A DNA stretch of 64,000 nucleotides from Rhodobacteraceae bacterium 63075 (GTDB taxonomy: Bacteria > Pseudomonadota > Alphaproteobacteria > Rhodobacterales > Rhodobacteraceae), in assembly GCA_003417655.1 (NCBI GenBank), contig QVMW01000004.1, forward strand, positions 146,481 to 210,480, given 5' to 3'. The first letter of the stretch is position 1. Each line of letters opens with the position of its first letter. A program made the position numbers and the translations under genes. A model generated the notes under the pieces. It ran no database searches, was not told the origin of the DNA, and saw only the letters and a program-made list of their open reading frames with translations. Shown here in pieces: positions 1 through 9,197 of the stretch.

Positions 1-1831
1 CGATATGCAGCAGGTCACCGCCGACAGACGTATAAGCCAGCCCGGTGACCATGCCGATGGCATGCTCGTCCTCGGCCAGCCCGTGGCGGAACTTGCGCAC
101 ACCGAGGAAGTCATCGAGATTGTCCGAGGTGACCTTCACGGTCTCCGCGTCCTTCTTGACGATCTTGGTCACGGCCTTGCGGGCAACCTTGGAGAATTCG
201 CGCTCGAGGTTCCGCACCCCGGCTTCGCGCGTGTAATAGCGGATGATGTCCGTGAGCGCCTCGTCCTCAAGCTGGAATTCCTTGGCCTTCAGCCCGTGGT
301 TCTTGATCTGCTTGGGCACGAGATGCTGCTTGGCGATCTCGCGTTTCTCGTCCTCGGTATAGCCCGCCAGAGGGATGATCTCCATCCGGTCGAGCAGCGG
401 CCCGGGCATGTTGTAGCTGTTCGACGTGGTCAGGAACATCACGTTCGACAGGTCGTATTCGACTTCGAGGTAGTGGTCCACGAAGGTCGAGTTCTGCTCC
501 GGGTCGAGCACTTCGAGCATCGCCGAGGCCGGATCGCCGCGGAAGTCCTGCCCCATCTTGTCGATCTCGTCGAGCAGGATGAGCGGGTTCGTCGTCTTGG
601 CCTTCTTCAGCGCCTGGATGATCTTGCCGGGCATGGAGCCAATGTAAGTCCGGCGGTGACCGCGAATCTCGCTCTCGTCGCGCACGCCGCCAAGCGAAAT
701 GCGGATGAACTCGCGCCCCGTCGCCCGCGCGACGGACTTGCCAAGCGATGTCTTGCCCACGCCGGGAGGGCCCACGAGGCACATGATCGGCCCCTTGAGC
801 TTCTTTGAGCGCTGCTGAACGGCGAGATACTCGACGATCCGCTCCTTGACCCTCTCGAGCCCGTAGTGATCGTCATCGAGGATCTTCTCGGCGCGGCCGA
901 GGTCCTTCTTCGTGCGGCTCTTCACGCCCCAGGGGATCCCGAGGATCCAGTCGAGATAGTTGCGCACGACCGTCGCCTCGGCGCTCATCGGGCTCATGTT
1001 CTTGAGCTTCTTGAGCTCCGCCTCGACCTTTTCCCTTGCTTCCTTGGAAAGCTTGGTATTGGCGATCTTCTCTTCCAGCTCGGCAATCTCGCCTTCGCCG
1101 TCCTCGCCGTCGCCCAGTTCCTTCTGAATGGCTTTCATCTGCTCGTTCAGATAGTATTCGCGCTGGGTGCGCTCCATCTGGCTCTTGACGCGGGTCTTGA
1201 TCTTCTTCTCGACCTGCAGAACGCTCATTTCGCCCTGCATCAGGCCATAGACCTTCTCGAGCCGCTGGCTCACGTCGAGCGTCTCCAGAAGCTCCTGCTT
1301 CTGGTCAAGCTCAACGCCGAGATGCCCGGCCACGAGATCGGCCAGTTTCTCGGGCTCCTGCGCCTCGCCCACGGCGGCAAGCGCCTCGTCGGGGATGTTC
1401 TTGCGCACCTTCGCATAGCGCTCGAATTCCTCGCCGACACTGCGCAGAAGCGCCTCGACGGTCGCCTCGTCGCCCAGTGTCTCGGTCAGGGCCTCGCAGC
1501 TCGCCTCGAAATATTCGGGGTTGTCGAGATACCCGGTGATCTGCACGCGCTGGATCCCTTCGACCAGCACCTTCACGGTCCCGTCGGGCAGCTTGAGCAG
1601 CTGCAATACATTGGCCAGCACCCCGGCCTCGAAGATGCCGTCCACATCGGGGTCGTCCTCGGCCGGGTCGCTCTGGGCGGCCAGCAGGATCTGCTTGCCG
1701 TCGTTCATCACCTCTTCCAGCGCGCGGACCGATTTTTCACGGCCCACGAAAAGCGGCACGATCATATGGGGGAACACCACGATATCGCGCAGCGGCAGCA
1801 CCGGGTAGGAAGCGTTGAGTTGATCTGTCAT
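1..1831 (-). CDS. lon: ATP-dependent Lon protease, 5' part only
   Basis: Lon is a cytosolic AAA+ serine protease that degrades misfolded and regulatory proteins. The gene starts at 1831 ([21 protein letters not shown], the usual Lon N-domain opening) and runs off the left edge after about 610 codons. Visible parts are the N-terminal substrate-binding domain, a coiled-coil middle region and the AAA+ module. The Walker A motif GPPGVGKT falls at residues 354-361, as in E. coli Lon, and Walker B is LLDEIDK. The C-terminal protease domain with the Ser-Lys dyad, roughly 190 residues, lies outside the window. The truncation is a window effect; the reading frame is intact. Identification is very secure. 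Confidence 0.97.
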   Translation of the reverse strand, partial: MTDQLNASYPVLPLRDIVVFPHMIVPLFVGREKSVRALEEVMNDGKQILLAAQSDPAEDDPDVDGIFEAGVLANVLQLLKLPDGTVKVLVEGIQRVQITGYLDNPEYFEASCEALTETLGDEATVEALLRSVGEEFERYAKVRKNIPDEALAAVGEAQEPEKLADLVAGHLGVELDQKQELLETLDVSQRLEKVYGLMQGEMSVLQVEKKIKTRVKSQMERTQREYYLNEQMKAIQKELGDGEDGEGEIAELEEKIANTKLSKEAREKVEAELKKLKNMSPMSAEATVVRNYLDWILGIPWGVKSRTKKDLGRAEKILDDDHYGLERVKERIVEYLAVQQRSKKLKGPIMCLVGPPGVGKTSLGKSVARATGREFIRISLGGVRDESEIRGHRRTYIGSMPGKIIQALKKAKTTNPLILLDEIDKMGQDFRGDPASAMLEVLDPEQNSTFVDHYLEVEYDLSNVMFLTTSNSYNMPGPLLDRMEIIPLAGYTEDEKREIAKQHLVPKQIKNHGLKAKEFQLEDEALTDIIRYYTREAGVRNLEREFSKVARKAVTKIVKKDAETVKVTSDNLDDFLGVRKFRHGLAEDEHAIGMVTGLAYTSVGGDLLHI

Positions 1832-2071
1832 GCTCTTGTCCTGTTCTATGGCAAACCCGCAAGCCCCTCGATCGAGGCAGCTGCACGGGTTTCCGCGTTG
1901 GTCATGCTGATCTGGGTGTTGCCCGAGCCTCTTTCAACAGCATCTGGTGCGCAAGATGACGTGATGCGCGCTTGAGGGCAACCGCCAATTCAGGGCAATT
2001 GTCGTCATTGCCGCGATGTCGCTTGCATGTCCGGCACATCGCGGTAGCCTGATCCGAAACAGGAGATATCC

Positions 2072-2725
2072 ATGATCGCCCGCTTCAGTAATGACACCGC
2101 CCTGCTGCTCATCGACGTTCAGAAAGGCGTTCACGTTCACGACCACTGGGGCGGGCCGACAGGGCGCATGAACAACCCCGGCTGCGAAGACAACCTGCGC
2201 GCCCTGCTGACCGCCTTCCGCGGCGCGGGTCGCCAGATCGCTTTCACCCGTCATGACAGCAAGGAGCCTGACAGCCCCCTCAAGTTCTCTCTGCCAACCG
2301 GCGCGCAGCTCGACGGGCTGGAGACGAAAGAAGGCGATATTGTCGTCGAGAAGGATGTCAATTCCGGCTTCATCGGCACCAATCTCGAGATCGAGCTGCG
2401 CCGCGCGGGCATCTCCCGCCTCGTCGTGGCCGGCTACTTCACCAATTTCTGCGTCGAAACGACGGTGCGCATGGCCGGCAACATGGGGTTTGACGTCTAC
2501 CTTGCCGATGACGCCTGCGCGACCTGCAACCGAATCGACCGCAAGGGCCGCGATCATGACCCCGATCTGGTCCATGATATCGCCGTTGCCGCGATGCACG
2601 GCGAGTTCTGCACCGCGCTGGAGACAAATCAGCTTCTGGGCCTGCTCACGTCGGATGCCCCGAACCTCACACGCGCCCAGGGCAACGAACCCGCCTCGGC
2701 CAAGCCGGAACTCCGCATCGCCTGA
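2072..2725 (+). CDS. Isochorismatase-family cysteine hydrolase
   Basis: This 217-residue protein has the isochorismatase-like fold. The family's catalytic triad is visible: Asp15 in LLLIDVQKG, a Lys in VVEKDVNSGF, and the nucleophilic Cys in YFTNFCVETTVR. Members hydrolyse small amides or esters such as nicotinamide, N-carbamoyl compounds or isochorismate; the substrate here cannot be read from sequence. A strong ribosome site (AGGAG at 2061) fixes the ATG at 2072. It diverges from lon and stands alone, so context does not narrow the function. Confidence 0.85.
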   Translation: MIARFSNDTALLLIDVQKGVHVHDHWGGPTGRMNNPGCEDNLRALLTAFRGAGRQIAFTRHDSKEPDSPLKFSLPTGAQLDGLETKEGDIVVEKDVNSGFIGTNLEIELRRAGISRLVVAGYFTNFCVETTVRMAGNMGFDVYLADDACATCNRIDRKGRDHDPDLVHDIAVAAMHGEFCTALETNQLLGLLTSDAPNLTRAQGNEPASAKPELRIA

Positions 2726-2807
2726 GCGAGGTTGCAGCGACCCTTTACGCCGCGCCGCGCAATCCCTATATATTCGCTCAAGTAAACAGCACTCCGAGGC
2801 CGAGGCG

Positions 2808-3170
2808 ATGACCGAAATGCAAGAGAAACTCGAAGGCGAGCCGCTGATCGCGCCCTCCAGCACGGAGCATCCGCTCTATGAGCAGATCGTTGAGGCCTGC
2901 CGCTCGGTCTATGATCCCGAGATTCCGGTCAATATCTACGATCTGGGCCTGATCTACACGATCGCCATCAACGATGAGAGCGAAGTGCATGTCACCATGA
3001 CGCTCACCGCCCCCGGCTGCCCCGTCGCGGGCGAAATGCCCGGCTGGGTCGCCGAGGCGATCGAGCCGCTGGGCGGCGTCAAGCAGGTGGATGTCGAGCT
3101 GACATGGTCCCCGCCCTGGGGCATGGACATGATGTCCGACGAGGCGCGGCTCGAACTGGGCTTCATGTAG
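2808..3170 (+). CDS. MIP18/DUF59-family Fe-S assembly protein, SufT-like
   Basis: A 120-residue DUF59 (MIP18) protein. The conserved core is CRSVYDPEIPVNIYDLGLIY at residues 31-50 followed by the TAPGCP motif with the key Cys71. The family helps mature Fe-S proteins, either as SufT or as a PaaD-like accessory. A longer open frame extends upstream, but the ATG at 2808 gives the normal family length and begins after the preceding gene ends. A second Fe-S assembly protein of the HesB/IscA type lies 1.5 kb downstream. The exact client is unknown. Confidence 0.85.
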   Translation: MTEMQEKLEGEPLIAPSSTEHPLYEQIVEACRSVYDPEIPVNIYDLGLIYTIAINDESEVHVTMTLTAPGCPVAGEMPGWVAEAIEPLGGVKQVDVELTWSPPWGMDMMSDEARLELGFM

Positions 3171-3184
3171 GAAAGCCAAAAGGC

Positions 3185-3214
3185 TTGCCTTTCTCAAATG
3201 AAAGCGATTATACT
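3185..3214 (+). promoter_or_regulatory. Candidate promoter of the SatD-like gene
   Basis: TTGCCT at 3185-3190 and TATACT at 3209-3214 are 18 bases apart and resemble sigma-70 -35/-10 boxes. They sit just upstream of the ATG at 3235, which would leave a very short leader. The -10 box lies inside the dyad at 3202-3218. Confidence 0.5.
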
Positions 3215-3218
3215 TGCC
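3202..3218 (+). promoter_or_regulatory. Operator-like dyad, copy 1
   Basis: AAGCGATTATACTTGCC overlaps the candidate -10 box. It matches AAGCGAAAAAACTTGCC at 3850-3866 in 14 of 17 positions. Both contain an inverted G(A/C)AAG-N8-CTTGC core. A second inverted repeat, CTTGCCTC...GAGGCAAG, runs 3213-3234 up to the start codon. Likely autoregulation by the HTH protein encoded next, by inference. Confidence 0.45.
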
Positions 3219-3234
3219 TCGAAAGAGAGGCAAG

Positions 3235-3831
3235 ATGGCGCTTTGCGTCCTGACAGGAGATATCGTCGGCTCGACAGACCTGCCCCGCTCCCGCCAGGAG
3301 CGGGTTCTCGGACTCGTCGAGACGGCCTTTCAAAGCCTGTCGCGGCATGAAGACGACAAGCTCGATTTCTACCGCGGCGACGGCTGGCAAATGCGCTTCC
3401 AGGCCGCCGGTTCGGGCCTGCAATACGCGCTCTTCATCCGCGCGGTGCTGAAGTCTGAAGACGACGCGTTCGACACCCGGGTCGCGGTCGCGGACACGGC
3501 CAGCGGCTCCCCGGGCCTGAAGGCCTGGGACGCGAACGCCGAGGCGTCCGGGCGGGCGCTGGACAGCATGCCAAGCGATGTCCTGTTCGCCCATGCCGCC
3601 GGCGGCCCGCTGCACGCAGCGAGCCTGCTTGCCGATCACATCAGCCGTCACTGGACCGCGGCGCAGGCCCGCGCGACCAGGCCGTTCCTCGCGCCCGGCG
3701 TTCGTGTCACCCAGCGACAAGTCGCGGAGACGCTCGGCATCACCCGCCAGGCCGTGGGCCAGGCGCTCGAAGCCGCCGGCTACGGCCCTCTTTCGCGCGC
3801 CCTGAAGGCGCTGGAGGCGCAAGCGCAATGA
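3235..3831 (+). CDS. SatD-like protein with C-terminal helix-turn-helix
   Basis: A 198-residue protein. The N-terminal two thirds carry TGDIVGSTDLPRS and FYRGDGWQ, resembling SatD-family and nucleotidyl-cyclase-like folds. The C-terminus holds a helix-turn-helix (VTQRQVAETLGITRQAVGQAL, about residues 157-177). ATG 3235 is chosen over the in-frame TTG at 3214 because GAGAGG precedes it at good spacing. The next gene encodes a DUF3307 membrane protein; SatD-like and DUF3307 genes are commonly neighbours. No enzymatic role can be assigned. The HTH plus the shared dyads upstream of both genes suggest a local regulator. Confidence 0.6.
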   Translation: MALCVLTGDIVGSTDLPRSRQERVLGLVETAFQSLSRHEDDKLDFYRGDGWQMRFQAAGSGLQYALFIRAVLKSEDDAFDTRVAVADTASGSPGLKAWDANAEASGRALDSMPSDVLFAHAAGGPLHAASLLADHISRHWTAAQARATRPFLAPGVRVTQRQVAETLGITRQAVGQALEAAGYGPLSRALKALEAQAQ

Positions 3832-3849
3832 CTTTCCATTTCCCGAAGC

Positions 3850-3866
3850 AAGCGAAAAAACTTGCC
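3850..3866 (+). promoter_or_regulatory. Operator-like dyad, copy 2
   Basis: AAGCGAAAAAACTTGCC lies 12 bases before the DUF3307 start codon. It contains a perfect GCAAG-N8-CTTGC inverted repeat (from base 3849) and repeats the dyad found upstream of the SatD-like gene. Confidence 0.45.
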
Positions 3867-3877
3867 GGCGAGACCGC

Positions 3878-4597
3878 ATGATCGAAACTTTCACCGCCCT
3901 GTTCTTTGCCCATGTGCTCGCCGATTTCGTGCTGCAAACTGGCTACATGGTCCGCCGCAAGAGATCCCCGGCTGTCCTGGCCCTGCACACCGCCATCGTC
4001 CTGATCACGGCACAGGCCGCAACAGGCCAGATCGCGGCCCCGGAACTGCTCCTGCTCGCCGGGGTTCACCTGCTCACGGATGCCGTCAAAACCTATGGCA
4101 ATTTCAACTCCTTCTCCGCCTTCATGGCCGATCAGGCGGCGCATCTTCTCGCCCTCGTCGCCATCGCCGCCTATGCCCCCGGTCTCTGGAGCACCGGCGC
4201 CTGGGCGGCCACGCCCGCAGCGCTGCCCCTCATGGCGCTGGCTGCCGGCGTCATCGTCGCCACCCGCGCCGGCGGATTCGCGGTCGGCCTGCTCATGGCC
4301 GGTTACTCCGCCGATGACCTGCCCGAGGGGCTGCCCCATGGCGGCCAGCTCATAGGCCTTCTGGAGCGCGGGCTCGTGTTCCTCCTGGTGCTCGTGGATC
4401 AGCCCGCCGGCATCGGCTTTCTCATCGCCGCCAAGTCCATCCTGCGCTTCGACACGGCCTCGAAAGACCAGAAGGCGAGCGAATACGTGATCATCGGAAC
4501 GTTGGCCTCCTTCGGCTGGGCCCTCATCACCGCCTATGGCTGCGCCTGGCTGCTCTCCGCCCTTCCGGCTCTTGCGTTCGCGCCCTTCAATCCCTAG
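3878..4597 (+). CDS. DUF3307-family inner-membrane protein
   Basis: A 239-residue, very hydrophobic protein with about six predicted membrane segments. Its start, MIETFTALFFAHVLADFVLQTGYMVRRK, matches the DUF3307 family (HVLADF..Q followed by a basic stretch). The function of the family is unknown. It starts 47 bases after the SatD-like gene in the same direction, with an operator-like dyad between them, so the two are probably co-regulated. Confidence 0.75.
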   Translation: MIETFTALFFAHVLADFVLQTGYMVRRKRSPAVLALHTAIVLITAQAATGQIAAPELLLLAGVHLLTDAVKTYGNFNSFSAFMADQAAHLLALVAIAAYAPGLWSTGAWAATPAALPLMALAAGVIVATRAGGFAVGLLMAGYSADDLPEGLPHGGQLIGLLERGLVFLLVLVDQPAGIGFLIAAKSILRFDTASKDQKASEYVIIGTLASFGWALITAYGCAWLLSALPALAFAPFNP

Positions 4598-4625
4598 GTT
4601 TCCAGTCAGGATCAAGGAGACCCAT

Positions 4626-5009
4626 ATGTTCGGCATTCCCGGCAAGCAAGCCATCACCATGACAGACGCCGCCGCGCGCCAGATACGCAAGCTCATGGAG
4701 GCCGAGGGCCACAAGGGCCTTGCGATCGGCGTCAAGAAAGGCGGCTGCGCGGGCATGGAATACACGATGGAATATGTCGACGAGGTGTCCGAGCATGACG
4801 AGGTCGTCGAACAGGACGGCGCCCGCGTACTCATTGCCCCGATGGCGCAGATGTTCCTCTTCGGCACCGAGATCGACTACGAGGTCTCGCTGCTCGAGGC
4901 GGGTTTCAAGTTCAACAACCCCAATGTCGAAGACGCCTGCGGATGCGGCGAGTCGATCAAGTTCAAGGATGTGGACGAGCTGGCCGAAGATCTCGGCCAC
5001 AAGTCCTGA
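4626..5009 (+). CDS. HesB/IscA/SufA-type Fe-S assembly protein
   Basis: A 127-residue A-type Fe-S carrier. The three conserved cysteines are present: Cys41 in KKGGCAGMEY and Cys105/Cys107 in DACGCGES. Such proteins accept Fe-S clusters from the SUF or ISC scaffold and hand them to apo-proteins in the cytosol. AAGGAG at 4614 supports the ATG at 4626. An upstream in-frame extension overlapping the previous gene is not used. It may be sufA or erpA; the surrounding genes do not decide which. Confidence 0.92.
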   Translation: MFGIPGKQAITMTDAAARQIRKLMEAEGHKGLAIGVKKGGCAGMEYTMEYVDEVSEHDEVVEQDGARVLIAPMAQMFLFGTEIDYEVSLLEAGFKFNNPNVEDACGCGESIKFKDVDELAEDLGHKS

Positions 5010-5022
5010 TGCGCCTATTGCC

Positions 5023-5349
5023 ATGACGGTCTCCGACGCGCAGATCGCCTTTGTCCGGGATCTGTTCTCCCCACTCGGTCAGGTCAGCACCCGCAAGATG
5101 ATGGGCGGTCTCGCGATCTACCACGAAGGCACGGTCTTCGCTCTCCTGCACGGTTCAGGCCAGCTCTACCTCAAGGGCGCGGGAGGCTACGGCGACGAGC
5201 TTGAAAAGCTCGGCGCAACCCGTTGGACCTACAGGAGAAGCCCTGAAGCGAAAGACGTGAAGATGCCCTACTGGACCTTTCCGGAAAGCGCACTCGACGA
5301 TCCCGAAGACGCCAGTCATCTCGCCCGTGAAGCCCTCGCACGCCTCTGA
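5023..5349 (+). CDS. TfoX/Sxy N-terminal-domain protein
   Basis: A 108-residue protein consisting only of the TfoX N-terminal domain: RDLFSPLGQVSTRKMMGGLAIY, then LYLKGAGGYGDELEKLGA. Full-length TfoX/Sxy regulates competence in gammaproteobacteria, but single-domain versions in alphaproteobacteria have no proven role. It starts 13 bases after the Fe-S carrier gene, so the two are probably co-transcribed. ATG 5023 gives the family length. Confidence 0.85.
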   Translation: MTVSDAQIAFVRDLFSPLGQVSTRKMMGGLAIYHEGTVFALLHGSGQLYLKGAGGYGDELEKLGATRWTYRRSPEAKDVKMPYWTFPESALDDPEDASHLAREALARL

Positions 5350-5360
5350 CGCGGCCCACC

Positions 5361-5447
5361 CTTTTTCCTTGCTGAAAATATCCCGGGGAGAGCGCGAGAG
5401 GGGCTGGCCCCTCTCGCTTCAGTCGGATTTCGCGCAGCGAAATTCGA
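5361..5447 (+). repeat. Convergent-gap hairpin repeat, copy A
   Basis: This sits between the converging TfoX and dioxygenase genes. It opens with a pyrimidine run and CTTGCTGAAAATATCCCGGG, continues with a G-run/C-run hairpin (GAGAGGGGCTGGCCCCTCTC) and ends with a second hairpin around GGATTTCGCGCAGCGAAATTC. The same architecture recurs at 9106, 20853, 51725 (reversed) and 63774. It probably acts as a two-way terminator. Confidence 0.75.
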
Positions 5448-5453
5448 TGGGTT

Positions 5454-6368
5454 TCAAGCGTCCCTGGCCTGCAAGTGCAGGTAGGTCTCGTCATAGCGCC
5501 TTGTGAGATACGCGCCCGCCGTGATCGGCGGCTGCCCTGCCGCAGAGACATCCGTGTCATGGTTCGGGTTGAAGAACATCGGGATGGAGATGCGCTCCTG
5601 CCCGCTGCCCACGACGCGGTGCAGCGTCGCCTTCACCTTGCCCCCTGACCACATCTCGAGCATCTCGCCGAAATTGATCACGAACTCCCCGGGCAGCACA
5701 TCGACACCATGCCACGTCCCGTCCGTGCCCTTCACTTCGAGCCCCGGCGTGCCGTCGCCCGTGAGCAGGGTCAGGCAGCCATAGTCGGAATGTGCCGCGA
5801 TGCCGAAATCCTTCGCGCCAGCCCAGTCGGGCCGTTCAGGGTAGAAATTCCCCCTCAGAAGCGCCATGGGCCGCGTGAACTTGTCGTCGAAATACCCTGC
5901 ATCGCGCCCCACCACCTGCGCGATATGGCGCAACAGCCTGCGGCACAGCGCGATCGCCTGCGCGTAATAGTCCTTGATTACCGGTGCGAAATTCGCAGGT
6001 GTCCCCGGCCAGCGGTTCTCGCCATAGACAAGCAGCCCGGCCGCGCGCAGCGGGTCATCCGCATCCAGCTCGAAGCCGCAATCGAAGACTTCCTTGTAGT
6101 CCGGGTTGGACATCGGGTCGACCTGCTCGGAGCCGCCCGCACCCCAGCCCCGGTTCGAGCCGGTGCGCGCCATGTTCACGGCATCCTTCTGCTCCTTCGG
6201 CAGCTTGAAGAAAGACCGGTAGGCCTCAAGCACCTCGCGCACATCCGCCGCGCCGATCGGCGCATTGACGATGCGCAGAAAGCCCGTCTCCAGCACGCCG
6301 CGCTCCAGCGCCAGGCGCGCTGCGGCATCGCCCGCTTCCAAGGCCGCGAAATCGATTTTTTCGATCAT
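5454..6368 (-). CDS. 2-oxoglutarate/Fe(II) oxygenase, isopenicillin-N-synthase family
   Basis: A 304-residue non-haem iron oxygenase. The iron ligands are His193 and Asp195 (AAHSDYGCLTLL) and His250 (ATLHRVV), with the 2-oxoglutarate-binding RxS at Arg259/Ser261 (RISIPMFF). The N-terminal DIOX_N domain is also present (GFLRIVNAPI, FFKLPKEQK). Bacterial members hydroxylate small metabolites; the substrate is unknown. It is a single gene divergent from tpiA. Confidence 0.88.
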   Translation of the reverse strand: MIEKIDFAALEAGDAAARLALERGVLETGFLRIVNAPIGAADVREVLEAYRSFFKLPKEQKDAVNMARTGSNRGWGAGGSEQVDPMSNPDYKEVFDCGFELDADDPLRAAGLLVYGENRWPGTPANFAPVIKDYYAQAIALCRRLLRHIAQVVGRDAGYFDDKFTRPMALLRGNFYPERPDWAGAKDFGIAAHSDYGCLTLLTGDGTPGLEVKGTDGTWHGVDVLPGEFVINFGEMLEMWSGGKVKATLHRVVGSGQERISIPMFFNPNHDTDVSAAGQPPITAGAYLTRRYDETYLHLQARDA

Positions 6369-6503
6369 GCTTGAGTTCCTTCACATCATACGCCCGTTCT
6401 AACGCCAAACCCATGACGTGCAAGGGGCAGCCCGCACCCCTTTTTCTTGGCGGCGGGGTCACATCCTGCTAGGGGGATCGCAGAGAAGAACGGGAGGGTT
6501 TCG

Positions 6504-7253
6504 ATGCGGCGCAAACTGGCAGCAGGCAACTGGAAGATGAACGGGCTGAGCGCCGACCTCGGCGAGCTGGACGCCTTGGCAGGTGCGGCAAGCGGGCCCG
6601 ATACCGAGATTCTCATCTGCCCGCCCGCCACGCTCATCGCCACCGCCAGCGCGCGCGCGAAAGGCACGGGGCTTCTCATCGGCGCGCAGGATTGCCATAC
6701 GAACGCCTCCGGCGCACATACCGGCGACATCTCCGCGGCCCAGCTCAGGGACGCCGGCGCCAGCGCCGTCATCCTCGGCCATTCCGAGCGCCGCGAGGCG
6801 CATGAGGAAAGCTCCGAGATCGTCCGCGCCAAGGCCCGCGCCGCGCTTGAGGCCGGGCTGGCGGCCATCGTCTGCCTCGGCGAAAGCCTCGCGCAGCGCG
6901 AGGCACAGAACACGCTCGACATCATCGGCGGCCAGCTCGCAGGCTCGATCCCCGACAGCGCCACGGGCCAAAATCTCGTGATCGCCTATGAGCCGATCTG
7001 GGCGATCGGGACCGGCAAGGTCCCCACCCTCGCGCAGATCGGCGAAGTCCATGATTTCCTCCGCGCCCGTCTCGAGCGCCGCTTCGGCGCAGGTGTCGGC
7101 CGCTCCGTGCGCCTGCTCTATGGTGGCTCCGTAAAGCCCGGCAACGCCTCCGAGATCTTCACGGTGTCCAATGTCGACGGCGCGCTCGTGGGCGGCGCTT
7201 CGCTCAAGGCGGCCGATTTCCTGCCGATCATCGAGGCGCTAGAGACCGCGTGA
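6504..7253 (+). CDS. tpiA: Triosephosphate isomerase
   Basis: TpiA interconverts dihydroxyacetone phosphate and glyceraldehyde 3-phosphate in glycolysis and gluconeogenesis. The 249-residue protein has the expected TIM-barrel landmarks: GNWKMN with Lys11, LGHSERR with catalytic His93, [11 protein letters not shown] with catalytic Glu163, and the phosphate loop YGGSVKPGN. The longer upstream frame is rejected because ATG 6504 has a GGGAGG ribosome site and gives the standard length. Confidence 0.97.
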   Translation: MRRKLAAGNWKMNGLSADLGELDALAGAASGPDTEILICPPATLIATASARAKGTGLLIGAQDCHTNASGAHTGDISAAQLRDAGASAVILGHSERREAHEESSEIVRAKARAALEAGLAAIVCLGESLAQREAQNTLDIIGGQLAGSIPDSATGQNLVIAYEPIWAIGTGKVPTLAQIGEVHDFLRARLERRFGAGVGRSVRLLYGGSVKPGNASEIFTVSNVDGALVGGASLKAADFLPIIEALETA

Positions 7254-7271
7254 AACACGCGCCGCCTTCCG

Positions 7272-7739
7272 TCAGAAAGACCCGCCGCTTTCCACGTCCC
7301 AGGTCAGCCCGAAGCTGACAAGCCCCTTCGCCCCGCCCTCGCGCATGGGCAGGAACTGGACGAAGACCCGCTCGTGGCGAAGCTGGATCCCACCGATCGC
7401 GATGATATCGCCACCCAGATGCGTGTCGATCCGGCGTCCGTCCTCGGGATACCAGGCAAGCCCGGCAAAGCCGCCGAGCGCGCCGCCCTCCCAGCTCCAG
7501 AAGGGCTTGTGCAGCGTCGCCGAGACGGCCCCGCGCTCGTAGCTGTTGACGAACGCCCCGAGCGTGTAGCCGAAACGCTTGCCCTCCCAGGTGGCGAAAA
7601 GGCCGGGATTGACCTCGTTGAAGCCGCTCGCGCTGACATGCCGCGAGCCGAGCAGCACAGAGAATCTGTCCGGCCCGGCCTGCGCCGCCGCACCGCCCAG
7701 CAAAAAAAACATCACGATCGTCGAAACCAGCTTTCGCAT
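7272..7739 (-). CDS. Small exported protein of unknown function
   Basis: A 155-residue protein with an N-terminal signal peptide (MRKLVSTIVMFFLLGGAAAQA, cleavage after AQA). The mature part is rich in alternating aromatic and glycine residues (GRFGYTLG-like stretches, SATLHKPFWSW, FAGLAWYPEDGR), suggesting a small beta-barrel or beta-sheet periplasmic/outer-membrane protein. A GTG at 7754 is an alternative start five codons upstream. I do not recognise a family. It converges on tpiA. Confidence 0.6.
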   Translation of the reverse strand: MRKLVSTIVMFFLLGGAAAQAGPDRFSVLLGSRHVSASGFNEVNPGLFATWEGKRFGYTLGAFVNSYERGAVSATLHKPFWSWEGGALGGFAGLAWYPEDGRRIDTHLGGDIIAIGGIQLRHERVFVQFLPMREGGAKGLVSFGLTWDVESGGSF

Positions 7740-7913
7740 CCTGCCGCCTTTCACTCCTGCCCCCGAGGCACAGGTCTCCCAGCAAGCCGGGCAGCGATCA
7801 AGCCCCGCGCTTCACGCGCGGCGCGAAGTGTCACCCAATGCGCACAACCCCCGCGCCTGCGACTGGTGCGCTTGGGCCTTGCCACCCGCGCATGAGAGCG
7901 CCAGAACGCCCGC

Positions 7914-9083
7914 ATGGAACATCTCGCCCAATCCCCGACCGACCCCGCCTTCGTGCAAGACCCCTATCCGTTCTACGCCAAGGCGCGGCAGGCCAGTGAC
8001 CTCATCTTCTGGGAAGATTACGCCCTGCCCTGCGCCGCGTCTCACCGCGCCGTCCACGCCCTCCTGCGCGATCGCCGCTTCGGGCGCGAATGCCCGCCGG
8101 AGCTCGCAAGGCCCGTTCCGCCCCACCAGCAGCCATTCTACGACATCGAGGCGCATTCCATGCTGGAGCTCGAAGCGCCCCGCCACACCCGCCTGCGCGG
8201 CCTCGTCCTGCGCGCCTTTACCTCGCGGCGGATCAAGGCGCTCGCCCCGGAGATCGCGGCGCTCTGCCACGAGCTGATCGACGCCTTCCCCCGAGATGCG
8301 CCCTTTGATCTTCTTCCAGCCTATTGCACCCCGATCCCCGTGCGCATCATTTGCCGACTGCTGGGCGTGCCCGAGGAGATGGCGCCCGAGCTGCTCACCT
8401 GGTCCAGCGCCATGGTCGCCATGTACCAGGCCCGTCGAACCCATGCGATAGAGCTGCGCGCAGCCGCCGCTGCAAAAGAGTTTGCCGATTTCATGCGCGG
8501 CCATATCGAAACCCGCCGCAGCGCGCCCGCCGATGACCTGATCACCCATCTCATCGCCGCCGAGGAAGACGGCGAGAGGCTCACCACCGACGAGCTGATC
8601 TCCACCTGCATCCTGCTGCTCAATGCGGGCCATGAAGCCACGGTCCACACGCTGGGCAACGGCGTGAAGGCCCTGCTTGAACACGGGGTTTCGGAGGTGA
8701 CGGAGGCAGGCGTCGAGGAAATTCTGCGCTACGACCCGCCCTTGCACATGTTCACCCGCTATGCCTACGAAAACGTGGAGCTTTTCGGCCATGAATTCCG
8801 CCGCGGCGACCAGGTCGGCCTGCTGCTGGCCTCATCGGGGCGCGATGAGACGGTTTGGCAAGCTCCGGCGCAATTCCTCCAGGACCGACCCGCACAGATG
8901 AACCACGCGTTCGGCGGCGGCGCGCATTTCTGCGTCGGCGCGCCGCTTGCCCGCCTGGAGCTGCGCATCGCCTTGCAAACGCTGCTCGCGCGCTGCCCCG
9001 GGCTCCGCCTTGCCACGCCGCCGTGCTATGCGGACCTCTTCCATTTCCACGGCCTCGAGGCGCTCGAAGTTGTGATTGATTGA
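7914..9083 (+). CDS. Cytochrome P450
   Basis: A 389-residue soluble bacterial P450 monooxygenase. Seen in order: the I-helix oxygen-activation motif LLLNAGHEATVHT, the K-helix ExxR (EEILRYDPP), and the haem loop FGGGAHFCVGAPLARLE with the axial Cys. The C-terminal length is normal. No ferredoxin or reductase gene is adjacent, so redox partners must be encoded elsewhere; a ferredoxin-NADP reductase lies 5.5 kb downstream. The substrate cannot be predicted. Confidence 0.93.
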   Translation: MEHLAQSPTDPAFVQDPYPFYAKARQASDLIFWEDYALPCAASHRAVHALLRDRRFGRECPPELARPVPPHQQPFYDIEAHSMLELEAPRHTRLRGLVLRAFTSRRIKALAPEIAALCHELIDAFPRDAPFDLLPAYCTPIPVRIICRLLGVPEEMAPELLTWSSAMVAMYQARRTHAIELRAAAAAKEFADFMRGHIETRRSAPADDLITHLIAAEEDGERLTTDELISTCILLLNAGHEATVHTLGNGVKALLEHGVSEVTEAGVEEILRYDPPLHMFTRYAYENVELFGHEFRRGDQVGLLLASSGRDETVWQAPAQFLQDRPAQMNHAFGGGAHFCVGAPLARLELRIALQTLLARCPGLRLATPPCYADLFHFHGLEALEVVID

Positions 9084-9105
9084 ACGTCTTCGCTCCGACG
9101 CCGCC

Positions 9106-9194
9106 CTTCTTCTTGCCGGAAGTATCCCAGGGGGAGCGCGAGGGGGACAGCGTCCCCCTCGCATCAGTCGGATTTTCGCAAAGCGAAAATTCGA
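9106..9194 (+). repeat. Convergent-gap hairpin repeat, copy B
   Basis: This follows the P450 stop and runs to the 3' end of the converging Lrp gene. Modules in order: TTCTTGCCGGAAGTATCCC, the GAGGGGGACAGCGTCCCCCTC hairpin core, then a GGATTTTCGC...GCGAAAATTC hairpin. It is closely similar to copy A. Confidence 0.75.
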
Positions 9195-9197
9195 AAC

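Noticed and set aside
1832..2071. Possible C-terminal tail of a thioredoxin-like gene upstream of lon
   Set aside because: The only open minus-strand stretch is under 40 codons and matches nothing I recognise.
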